Shown piece after piece: positions 12,291 through 23,084 of a stretch of DNA of 64,000 nt. The stretch lies in assembly GCA_936450465.1 (NCBI GenBank), contig OW388304.1:36671593-36735592 (forward strand), written 5' to 3'. Numbering within the stretch: the first letter of the stretch is position 1; every line of letters begins with the position of its first letter. The stretch is from Gibbula magus. Taxonomy: Eukaryota; Mollusca; Gastropoda; Trochida; Trochidae. The notes under the pieces are model-generated. The model worked only from the letters and a program-made list of their open reading frames with translations, was not told the DNA's origin and made no database searches. Position numbers and translations under genes: made by a program.

Positions 12291-13310
12291 ATAGTTGCGT
12301 TTGTAAAATTTCCGGGATTCATTGCTTTTCAACACCCGCAAATTTAGTTTAAAACCGACGGCGTTAGCCGGAGGTTTTAAACGCTGAAATAACAACATTT
12401 TTAATAAATTTGAATGAAGTTTTACACCGAATTCAAGTAGTTGTTTAGAAATATAGACATGTCAGATGTGTGTATCCAAAACAATGTTTTGATATTGATT
12501 TTAACAATGTTGAAAACATATCAGGACAGTCCATGATGCATTTTTATATAAATGACTTGTTACAATGCCATGATATATTCCTAAACTGCTAAATCTTTCA
12601 AATCTACAAGTATACAATTATCTCTGTGTATTAACATACGGTTCTCAAATTGACAGCATTCTCTATGTACCCGATATTACACCAGAGACTAGACTCAGCA
12701 TCAGCAAGTAGACACAATACGATTTCGACCATGAACTTGCCTTATCGTTCTATTTCTAATAATTTCTTGGTATGTTCGCAATGTTCCAATAGCGCCTGTG
12801 AGATTAAGTAGAAATGTAGAGATTCTCGGGCATAAATGCAACAAAATCATTTCTGTGTAACATTCAATTCCCACATTTTCTACTAGTCAACAACGATATC
12901 GACAGAAAATACATGATTAACAATAGATGAGATCCGAAGCAGCGAGGCAGAATGTCGCGAAAGGCAGGATGTTTTGTGGAAACAATTCACGAAACAGTAC
13001 AGTATGTTAACTCAATAGAAACACGAAATGTTTCTGAGAATAACTCCATGTCAATGTCGATTAGAATACTTACGTTAATGACATGCCTGAGGACATTTGT
13101 TACATCTGGGAAACAATACTTTAACTAATACATGTGAAATGTTATGACATAAACAATACGTTAATAACATAAAGAAATCAGAAAACAATATTTGTAAATC
13201 GATATTGCAAATATCAAATTAGAATTTGTTAGGATAATTTCTTATCTCTTACGACTTCCCTGTAAGAAACAAATTTATAATTTGTACTCTACTCAGGTAA
13301 AAAAAAGCCG

Positions 13311-13670
13311 TTAAAGGGTCAGTAGCACGTTTTTTCACTCAAATAAGTTGATGAAATGTATTTGAAAAATAATTTCACCAACAGCAGAACATCCTTTTCT
13401 CTTCGAAAAATAAAGTTTAAAATGAGTGTATATGTTTCGGTAAAGCCATGGGAATCGCCTTTGTAATACAAAATAATAATTGTGTTCACAATAAAATGGC
13501 CGCCATGCAATTTTTGCTTTATACGCAACATAGTTTTTACCACTACAGATAATTGGTTTGTGTAATAAGATGTTTTACCCTCTACAGTTAATTTGAATGA
13601 CATAAACTATCATTATAATAGGGACATTTGAAAAAATAAATGTTGCAAAAAACGTGCTACTGCCCCTTAA
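13311..13670 (+). mobile_element. TTAA MITE, copy 2
   Basis: Ends TTAAAGGGTCAGTAGCACG and CGTGCTACTGCCCCTTAA. It shares the internal CACAATAAAATGGCCGCC block with the other copies. It is inserted in the degenerate duplication counterpart of the small open frame at 4277. Confidence 0.8.
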
Positions 13671-13820
13671 AGCTAATGACATGTCCGAGCATCCACCCAT
13701 CTGTTCGTAAAAGTTGTAATTTTCCACTGAATTACTGTCTCTAAGTTCTCAAAATTACTTTGTCTCAAGACCTACAAGCATTTGAAAAATAAAAGTCAAT
13801 GCACAGGCGTTGGCCAACGC

Positions 13821-14070
13821 AATCTAATTTAAATCAGATCGAGCGTAACACTCGTACCTCGTTCCTCGATCTGTGTTCTACATAGTGACCTTCAATGTGA
13901 CCTTTCACCTTCAATTCTGACACTCAGCGACATTTTTAGATATGTCATTAAATGTTGTGTTTCGTATGTCATCTCAAGTGGTCCTGATGGCTTTCTAGTC
14001 TCATCTCTGATTGTTTGGAGTAAAAGGTCACCTCTGTGGTACAGTACACAGGAAATTGATGATGTAATCT
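13821..14070 (-). mobile_element. MITE family B, copy 2 (inverted)
   Basis: Begins AATCTAATTTAAATCAGATC and is the inverted relative of 8906-9306, sharing CAGATCGAGCGTAACACTCG, GTGACCTTCAATGTGACC and the TTGGAGTAAAAGGTCACC block. It appears truncated at one end. Confidence 0.55.
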
Positions 14071-14607
14071 TAATGTAAACAATGTATATAAAAGTATCCA
14101 AACCCCTCTATACCAATAGTCTAAATGAGCGACACCCGCCATGTTGGAGTCGTTTTCAAACCTCCGACTCGACTACATTCGTGGCTTACATCTCACATTA
14201 AACACATTGTGAGCTGAAATAGCTTACTGCCGATCCTTTATAATTTTACATTTGAAGATCAGTGATACAAACCATTAAAACCTCAGTCTGATTAAAATCG
14301 ACCTTGTTCCAAAGAATAACATTTGCAAAATAATGCATGTACTGGGATATGAACAAGTTCTGTAGAGTTCTATCGTATGCCGGCAGATGCACCTTTTCAC
14401 CTTTTTTTACTACTCTGAAAAACCATCGGACTGTTAAAACCTATTCTGACTACATCTCAAGACAAATAGGTCTGAAAATCTAAAATCTCGGACAGAGTCC
14501 TTAGCCATAAACGATAATAAACTTTTCATATGGCGACCGTCCAATCCTTTTTAGGAACCCCTGAAACTGTAAAAGGACTTCTTTCCCATAACTAACAGCT
14601 GTAAATA

Positions 14608-15078
14608 AGAGGATTATGGAGAAGGAGAATCGGCGCCCTCAGCAAGATCGCTCGCCTCATCAAGAACAAAGCCAGCATAGATGTAACATTCACGAGCGGC
14701 AAGACCCTCAAGCAACTACCCAAAGCCAACGGCAGAGGAACCAGCACTGCAAGCCCCAACCCAAGAGGATGCATCTACAAAATTCCATGTCATTGTGGCC
14801 AAGAGTTCATCGGAGAAACGCTACGACCTATCAACACAAGGATCAAGGAACACCAAGCGTCCGTCAACAAACTTGACCAGAAATCCGCCCTATCTCAGCA
14901 TACCCTGAAAAACAAGGATCACATCATCGATTGGGAAGCTACCAAAGTCCTGTCAACTAACAACAAGAACTGGCGCCAAAGAAAACTCCAAGAAGCGATT
15001 GACATTAGAAGGGAACAACCTGCAATAAACCGCGATCAAGGCATCTTCCTACCATGTGCGTGGGATTCACTCATCTAG
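14608..15078 (+). pseudogene. Penelope-like element, 3' part with GIY-YIG endonuclease
   Basis: An open frame without a start codon reads through about 155 residues. It contains GCIYKIPCHCGQEFIGET, then LRPINTRIKEHQ, and ends near REQPAINRDQGIFLPCAW. That is the C-terminal GIY-YIG-type endonuclease region of Penelope-like retroelements: a Cys-flanked GVYKIPC-type strand, the FIGET strand and the Arg/Glu helix. The reverse transcriptase that should precede it is absent, so this is a 5'-truncated copy. The two overlapping frames at 14616-14876 and 15054-15272 are shadows or tail sequence. Confidence 0.8.
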
Positions 15079-15660
15079 AACTCCTGTCGGAGGATATATC
15101 CGAGGAGAACCAAACCAAATCAAAATCCAAGTATCCCTACCTTCCACCCACTCCTGTCGGAGAAAATTATCCGAGGAGTCCCCACCAATCAACACCTATC
15201 AGCTCCAATCACCATCCAACAACTTCAAACCCACCCACATCAACAACTGGCCTCTCTTCCAATCAGCTATAATTATTATTTGTTTAACAATTTCAATAAA
15301 GCCAATTGACCCCCCTCCTTTCATCATGTGTGTTTATTTATCTTCAATAAAGCCTGCTTGGCCATTGTTTATCTACTTACTCCCCCTCATGTTTGTTTTG
15401 CAAATCCTCATCATTCTCATACTTCACCTCCATCATGTTTGTATTACAAATCCCCATTGTATACCATCCCATGCATGTTAATCCCCCTGATTTAGTTTCC
15501 TCACCATTGTTTTGTTTGCTATATAAATGTACCATATTTTGTTATTTCCTTACATTTCACCTGATAAAGGAGTGAGTATGTACTCCGAAACGTCGTGTAT
15601 TTTCACATTAAAGAAGTTGTTATCCAGAAAATCTTCATGTTCTTATGTATACTACTTCTA
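15079..15660 (+). mobile_element. 3' tail of the Penelope-like element
   Basis: C- and T-rich sequence with no reading frame of interest follows the GIY-YIG region. It leads to the conserved-looking block at 15558-15600 and a short ATTAAAGAAGTTGTTATCC run, as commonly seen at the ends of Penelope-like elements. The outer limit is approximate. Confidence 0.6.
15558..15600 (+). other. Degenerate hammerhead-ribozyme-like motif
   Basis: Reads CACCTGATAA, then a hairpin GGAGT...ACTCC, then GAAACGTC. Penelope-like elements are known to carry hammerhead ribozymes with CUGAUGA, stem II and GAAA boxes. Here the order and hairpin are kept, but the first box is CTGATAA instead of CTGATGA. The missing G is a catalytic position in the known ribozyme, so self-cleavage is doubtful. 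Confidence 0.5.
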
Positions 15661-15799
15661 AATGCCCTTCAAAGACCTGAATCGAATATATTAGGATATG
15701 ATGTTTTACGAAATCAAAAATACATGTATATACTGCTTTGGACTACAAGACAGAAAATGACATATCCCAACATAATTTGCAAAACACATCTTTGACAGA

Positions 15800-16230
15800 T
15801 ATTTGTATATCTACTACTTCAGTTAGTGAATACACATACTGAGTTTCAGGTATGATGAAGCAGAGCTCTGGAAACAACCCTATCTCAGATATGGAAACTA
15901 AAAAAAACTTTCAGAAATATGAAAATATCAAAAGCCACCACTTCAGTTAGTGGGTATTATATATGCAAAGTTTTAGGAAGTTGCGATGAAGACTTTGCAG
16001 CTGTGCTCCGGTAAAGAACCTATCTCTGAACAAAGTCCGAATTAAAAACGTTTCTATGGAAACAAATCAGAAATCGTAAAGGCACCACTTCAGTTGGTGG
16101 GTAATACACATGGACAGTTTCAGAAAGATATCATTAACGGTTTTCGAGTTCTGCTCCGGAAACGAAATGATTACGGACGGACAGGGCGACGACTATTTCC
16201 CACGGTATCACATACCAGTGGAATAAAACT
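15800..16230 (+). repeat. Three diverged tandem units, about 130-145 bp
   Basis: The block CACCACTTCAGTTAGTGGGT with a following TTTCAG(G/A)AAG and GAGCTCTG/CTGCTCCGG(A)AA recurs at about 15818, 15937 and 16083. A related end (CGAAACGATTACGGACAAAC) occurs near 1013. It is probably part of a dispersed repeat family; no gene is seen. Confidence 0.6.
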
Positions 16231-16958
16231 GGCCAGTCATTAATATATTAGTATGAGCATTGTTTCAAAGAGATTTTAATTTCAAAATATGACGTGTCCC
16301 AAATTCACATTTATTTATATATTTTCTTGCTTCTATATTTAATTGCTCAATCATAACATCATACTTCACAATATTCTATCATCTGTCTGATCTGGCTAAA
16401 AGTTCACTGATTTTACGTAAAAAAGAAGAAAATAAAATCATAACATTCAATAATCCTTTGCAATAATTGTTTTGAACATGCATGTTAAATAAATACCTTA
16501 AATAATATCACTCACGACGACAGAAATTCTAATCAATATCAGCTACACTTGTCCGAGATAAACACATTAAACTGACAAAACATCATTCATAATTTCCTGA
16601 CACGTGGAAATTAACCAATGCCAGGCGTTTTCTATTACTGTGACCCAATGCATAATAAAACCCTAAGCTAATGATACTGTTTCCATAACAACTTAACTAC
16701 TAACCGGCAACTAAAAGCATATCAATAAAAAAAGAAAGACTTGGCATGAATTACAACTTTATTATAGAATATACATATACATATATACAACTGCCTGTCA
16801 TATTGGGGTTATACCAGTAACTATAACACACATATAATTGCACCTCTAAAGTTTGTTCATTTTCTGTGCATCTTAGGGCCAAAATCCTGTAATTTGAATG
16901 TCAATTGGAATTCAATCGTAGTTCTTCAATTGCAGTGACAAGTAATCAATCTATATTC

Positions 16959-17469
16959 CATTCTCTTCCCACAGAGGTTACTCCCTTCATTTTTCCGAAC
17001 CTAACCTAACGAGTGCAGAAATGGAGTGTCCTGATTGGTTGAAATTGAATCTAGTTGTGCAATCAGCGACGCCGTTGTAAATTTGACATCTGCCAACGAC
17101 ACGTCATAATTATAAAATAAACCTAAGATAAACACTTTCTCGTTTAAAATGTTTTCCTCGAAATATGCTTTTAGATTTGTGAAAACAATTGACCATAAAC
17201 TTGCTGATAAATGAAGAAGACCAAATCAGAGATCAGAAATCAGTTCGTTTGTGTTATTTACATCAGACATATTCGAAGGACATATGCTAATTAGCAAGAC
17301 CCTTAAGAGTCAAATGTGTAGATCTTTCATTGGTTAAGAAGCAGGGATACAGTATGAGCTTCACCTTTTCCGCGCTAGGGGATTTTGTTGGAGCATTGGA
17401 ATTCAGGCGATATAGAAAAGAGGTTAGGATCGGAAATCTGAAGGGAGTAACGTCTGTGGGAAGAGAATG
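16959..17469. mobile_element. TIR-bounded element, about 510 bp
   Basis: Left end CATTCTCTTCCCACAGAGGT and right end, read on the other strand, CATTCTCTTCCCACAGACGT, with about 45 bp of inverted similarity reaching TCCGAACCTAACC. The interior has no coding frame of note. Probably a MITE. Confidence 0.7.
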
Positions 17470-18220
17470 CCTATATTCAGGTGTTGAGTGCTCTCTTATA
17501 ATGTGATCTTCACGTCAGTTGTGCAAGTTTGCGAACTTTGACATGATTAAATAGAAAGACGGGGTCCATTTTTTGAAATTCCAATTTTCTTTATTTTGGA
17601 AGAAGATTTATCATTTTCACGTGATTAATTTTTATCACAAGTATTTCACCATAAGAGAAAATGCATGGCTACTTTTTGAGGCAGCACTAAGTTTAACTGA
17701 ACATTTTACAGAAGGAAATAAAAACTGGAGTTTGGATAGTTTGACTCCTAGTGACTTTAACGAGCTGCCAACACGTTTTGCTTAGTCGATTTTTGCGATT
17801 TAGTGGCTTAATTAGATTATCGGTTAGATTTAGCTTTGATAAAACAAAATAAAGACATAGAAACTAACAATATTTTCACTATGATACTGTGGTAGATGAA
17901 CAAACTACGCCAATTCTGAAATATTATGTCCATACTTCTTTGTGAAAACAAACTTTTAAAAACATGAATACACCACAATTTTCAGTGATGTATACATTAA
18001 GAAAAGCCAATTGCAAACAACACTACTCGAACAAGTGAAATCCAACACACTGTATTCTGTTCAAAATCATTTCAAAAGAAGCTCTTTGATATCTTGACCA
18101 TACCAAACGAATACATCTATACCAACAACACCAAATACACCGACTATAATAGTTCACACGCAAATAACTCACAAACTATAGACCAAGTCCACCTTAAAGA
18201 AAAATGATTCCCAAATATGT

Positions 18221-18579
18221 TTAAAGGGGCAGTAGCATGTTTTTTTCTATCAACTAAGTCGCTGAAATGTATTTGAAAAATAATGTCACCAATAGTATAG
18301 CACCCTGCTCTCTTCAGAGATTCAAGTTGAAAATGAGTGTACATGGTTTCGGTAAAGCCATAGAAATCGTTTTGTAATTCGAAATAATAAAATGTGTTCA
18401 CAATAAAATGGCCGCCACGCATTTCTTTACACGCAACACCCTTATTACCACTACAGATAATTGGTTTGTGTGATAAGATGCTATACCCTCTAAAATTAAT
18501 ATAAATGACATAAACTATCATAATAAATGGAAAAATTGCAGAAATAAAATTTGCAAAAAACGTGCTACTGCCCCTTTAA
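18221..18579 (+). mobile_element. TTAA MITE, copy 3
   Basis: Ends TTAAAGGGGCAGTAGCATG and CGTGCTACTGCCCCTTTAA, with the family's CACAATAAAATGGCCGCC block. The antisense open frame 18144-18521 is only this element read backwards. Confidence 0.85.
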
Positions 18580-19006
18580 TATGAAAAACAATTAATTTCT
18601 GTACCAGCAAGGGTGCTCTTCATTCGAGGCGTAGAACTAGTAGCATGCGTTTTGATGAATGCATATTTGCAAAGCATCAATGACTCAATACCAGAAGGTG
18701 TTGTATAATCGCTTCTGTGATGTTCCCTCGCGAGAAGATGTATTGAAGAATGGCCCAGGAGAAGTTAACATTTGGAATATAATATTCACGTCAGAGATGA
18801 TCTCAAGTGAATGTAGATACAACCGAGTGCATTTCTTGTGCCGCAGAATCTAATTAAGTTATGTACGCATACTTTTCTGCTGGGGATCTTGTTGATGAAA
18901 GACGTATTACAGTTGATTAATTGGTTAGCATTATGTTTATTTAGTGTATTGAGACTCCGACAGATAGTCATATCTTCAATTACCTCCAACAACTTCTTGC
19001 TCCATA

Positions 19007-19343
19007 ATGGTGTTTTTCAAGATGGGCCAGATTCAAAATCTTGTAATTCTCGGTATGACAATAGGAGTACACTGTGGGTTTCTCGACACTAATATATGCG
19101 ACTTGTGTTTAAATGAAGAGCACAGTAACTTCACGAACCAACGCATGACTACAGGAGTGTTATGGACAGACACTGACTTGATCCGAGCAGAGTGTGCTTC
19201 CCGGAGTCATCTATTTCGAAGCATCAAATCTTACGGGTACAATGCTGATACGAGGGAGTGTGTTGCCTACACCATTCCACTGTCTATTGCGAACTCTACT
19301 ACACCGGAGTCTGGATTCAATATGTTCTCCACGTGTGCACCAG
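19007..19343 (+). CDS. Orphan first exon: signal peptide and PAN-like domain (paralogue A)
   Basis: An open frame from ATG 19007 (alternative ATG 19022) encodes a short hydrophobic leader (LVILGMTIGVHCGFL) and about 85 residues of PAN-like sequence. Landmarks are [33 protein letters not shown] and [13 protein letters not shown]. It ends in phase 1 at CAG|GTATGT, exactly where the paralogous exons at 27847 and 52457 end. Similarity to those exons is strong but diverged. No TSP1 exon lies between it and the gene at 27523. Either its own downstream exons were lost, or it is an alternative first exon of the next gene. A GA microsatellite starts 28 bp inside the intron. Confidence 0.75.
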
Positions 19344-19365
19344 GTATGTGGTTGATAATTAAAAT

Positions 19366-20330
<965 letters not shown>

Positions 20331-20555
20331 CGAATCGATAATTAGCTTTTCTGAAGGCCAATTTTGTCGGGCGTCGCTCCGACGCTTTATCTCCCCTTAT
20401 CACCTAAGTGTCTGCATTGCCACGGGGTGAGATAGGCACGTACATGCTTATCTGTCTCGCGTCCCGCCACATGGGCAAATAGTCTCTAATGACGGGAACA
20501 AATTGCGATAAGCAACCTTTCTCTCGCACCTCGTATCATATGAACCAATTGGTTG

Positions 20556-21010
20556 TTTTAAATTTTCTATACCAAAATAAAGAGGAAGGAATTGCCTTTA
20601 TTCCCATATGAAAATACAGCCATCGCCGCGAGATAGGTGATTTTCGCACTTTTTATCTTTGAAACAAGTGGCGCATTTACCACAACATCCTGCGTGCTCA
20701 ATTTCTAATACATTACTAAGAATATTTTCATAATTTTTTTATCACAATAAAGATAAAAGAATTGTCTTCAATTCCATGTAAAATACGTGTATTTTCGGCA
20801 ATAACTTTTGATCCGCCAAGTGCAGCACAGAAGGTGATATTCAGCTTTGAATAAGTGGCGCTCTTAGCATATATCATTATTACGGACCGGGTCCAGGTCC
20901 GATTTTTATAATTTTTATATCACTGTAAAGAGGAAAACATTGTCTTTAATTCTATGTATAATGCGCAAAGTTTCGCAAAGAACTTTCGATGCGCCAAGTG
21001 CCGCAAAATT
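20556..21010 (+). repeat. Three diverged tandem units, about 175 bp
   Basis: A block running ATAAAGAGGAAGGAATTG, ATTCCATATG-like, GCGATAGTT-like and CGCCAAGTGCCGC recurs near 20575, 20745 and 20930. No open frame or RNA gene is visible. Confidence 0.55.
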
Positions 21011-21187
21011 GATATACGCAAAAGTGAAGAAGTATGATAAAATATAACTAAAATACCGATCTTTTGATACGCAAACATAGAGGTTTATAAACGATGAACA
21101 ACTGTCATGACGGAATTTTGTTTCCAGTTTTGAAAAAAAAAGATTTGAACAATTATTTATAAGTGAAGCTACGGAAGCCTCCTAGTG

Positions 21188-21626
21188 CTAGAGTCAGATT
21201 TTTTTTATCTCATAATTAGGAGATACTAACTCCTAATTAGGACATAAGTAACTCCTAATTAGGACTTAGTTATCACCTACTTAGGAGATACTCAGTTCTA
21301 ATTAGGACATAACTATATCGTAATCAGGACATAAATATCTCATAATTAGGACTTAATTATCACCTAATTAGGAGAAACTATCTCCTAATTAGGAGATGCT
21401 ATCTCCTAATTAGGAGATACTATCACCTTATTAGGAGACACTAACTCCTAATTAGGAGATACTAACTCCTAATTAGGAGATACTAACTCCTAATTAGGAG
21501 ATACTAACTCCTAATTAGGACTTAGTTATCACCTAATTATGACTTAGTTATCGACTAAGTTAGTATCTCCTAATTAGGAGTTAGTATCTCCTAATTATGA
21601 CTTAGTTATCGCCTAATTAGGACATA
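21188..21626. repeat. Array of CCTAATTAGG palindromes, left part
   Basis: About 20 units of ACTCCTAATTAGGAGAT-like sequence, each holding the perfect palindrome CTCCTAATTAGGAG or a one-base variant, spaced by about 20 bp. The orientation of the linker words ATACTAA and TTAGTAT flips near 21550, so the array is itself partly an inverted repeat. The array is interrupted by a LINE and resumes at 22962. Confidence 0.9.
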
Positions 21627-22961
21627 CCTTTTACCTTAAGTTCAAGTTCAAGTTCTTTATTTCACTAAAACCACTCACAGTGGTACATAGTACATTATTA
21701 CATCAATAATAATATAGTATAATGTAACAACGAGGCAGAATTATTATTGACATTTTTGTAGTTGCTCAAAGATACATATTATAAACTAACTTAGCTTGTC
21801 AACAGTTGTACAATGTCTTTCTGTAAAGAGGCTATGTAGTTTAAAATAATTAGGTCTCGTACAACAATATTTTGGTAATAGTTTGTTTCTATTTTGTAAT
21901 AAAGAAGTACACTAAAAAATATAATGATATTCGTCACCCACCGCACCAGAGTTACACATCAAACACTTTCTATCACTATAAGGAACATGATGCCAACGAC
22001 CAACTTCAACAGGAAGTTTAGTATTACTTGTTCTAAACTTAAAAATAGGTTGTGAACCTTTGTTGGTAGCAAAATGTAATCTTCAAGACCAAACATTGGT
22101 TTTATACAATCATATATTTTTCCTTTGGATGATAACGTCTTTTCATATTGCCACTGTGTTATAAACTGATCAGTTAAGATTTGTTCAACTTTACAGAGGA
22201 GCCAATTTTTATTAACATAATTTTGATTATACCAAATATATGACAAACCACAATCACCTAAAATCGTTTTTACATAATTTATCCAGGGTGGCTGGTATTC
22301 AGTACTATTTTCAACTGCTAATAATTTAGAATACACTTTACATGAAAGTTTATTACTGTTTTCACAATTTAGAAGTTTACACCAAAACGATAAAACTCTC
22401 TTTTTAATAATAATTCTCAGGGGCAATCGTCCCGTTTCGCCATATAACATATAAGCTGGTGTACTTTTTCTTAAATTGAATACCTTTTTCATAAACAATC
22501 TATGGACTAGTTCTAATTTGTCAGAGTTACAGGCGCCCCACACCTCAATAATAATAATATTGGAACAATCATATGATCGAATGCTTTAAACAGACAATCT
22601 GGTGGTAAATGTAGATTTCTAGCTTTTGATAACAACCAAAACATTGCTTTCAGGCCTTGATCTCTAAACGCTGTTATTGCAACATTAACCAAAATAATAT
22701 TTTCGAAAATTCACCCTTGCGGTTCCAGATCCAAAAACAACCACTTGAGTTTTCTTAATATTCACATTAAACTTCCACTTGATACAATATTCTCGAAAAA
22801 CATTGATATTATGCTGCAACTTGTCCGGGCTATCAGCAAATAAAACCATGTCATCGGCGTACATCAATGCGAAAATCTTAACAAATCCATAGATATCTTC
22901 TATTTCAATACCACTGCTATCATTAGAGGCCAAATATGACTCAACGTCATTTATAAACAAT
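21627..22961 (-). mobile_element. 5'-truncated non-LTR retrotransposon in the palindrome array
   Basis: The minus strand encodes a reverse transcriptase fragment at 22960-22685 with the catalytic YADD in FALMYADDMVLFADSP and the following thumb-like KTQVVVF. A second frame at 22543-21959 holds the C-terminal region (LPLRIIIKKRVLSFWCKLL). Frameshifts separate the two. The 3' end carries a TTCAAG-type microsatellite tail at 21638-21656 (read on the plus strand). AGGACATA at 21619-21626 and 22962-22969 is a plausible 8-bp target duplication, but the array itself contains similar words. Confidence 0.8.
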
Positions 22962-23058
22962 AGGACATAAATAACTCCTAATTAGGAGTTAGCATCTCCT
23001 AATAAGGCGATAACTAAGTCCTAATTAGGAGATAATTAAGTCCTAAGTAGGAGATAAA
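22962..23058. repeat. Array of CCTAATTAGG palindromes, right part
   Basis: Continuation of the array at 21188-21626 beyond the LINE insertion, with about four more units (CTCCTAATTAGGAGTTAG and variants). Confidence 0.85.
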
Positions 23059-23084
23059 ATGAAGATGACTATCACGATATGGCA

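Larger units (their letters stand above)
11360..14600. repeat. Segmental duplication, copy 2 (degenerate, MITE-invaded)
   Basis: Partner of about 340-4945 in the same order. It has been broken by a TTAA MITE at 11538, a CRE-bearing foldback at 12001, another TTAA MITE at 13311 and a family B MITE at 13821. The counterpart of the small open frame at 4277 is frameshifted here. No functional gene is visible. Confidence 0.65.

Noticed and set aside
14616..14876. Gln/Arg-rich protein starting at 14616
   Set aside because: It is the wrong frame of the Penelope GIY-YIG region; the alternative frame gives a clear domain match.
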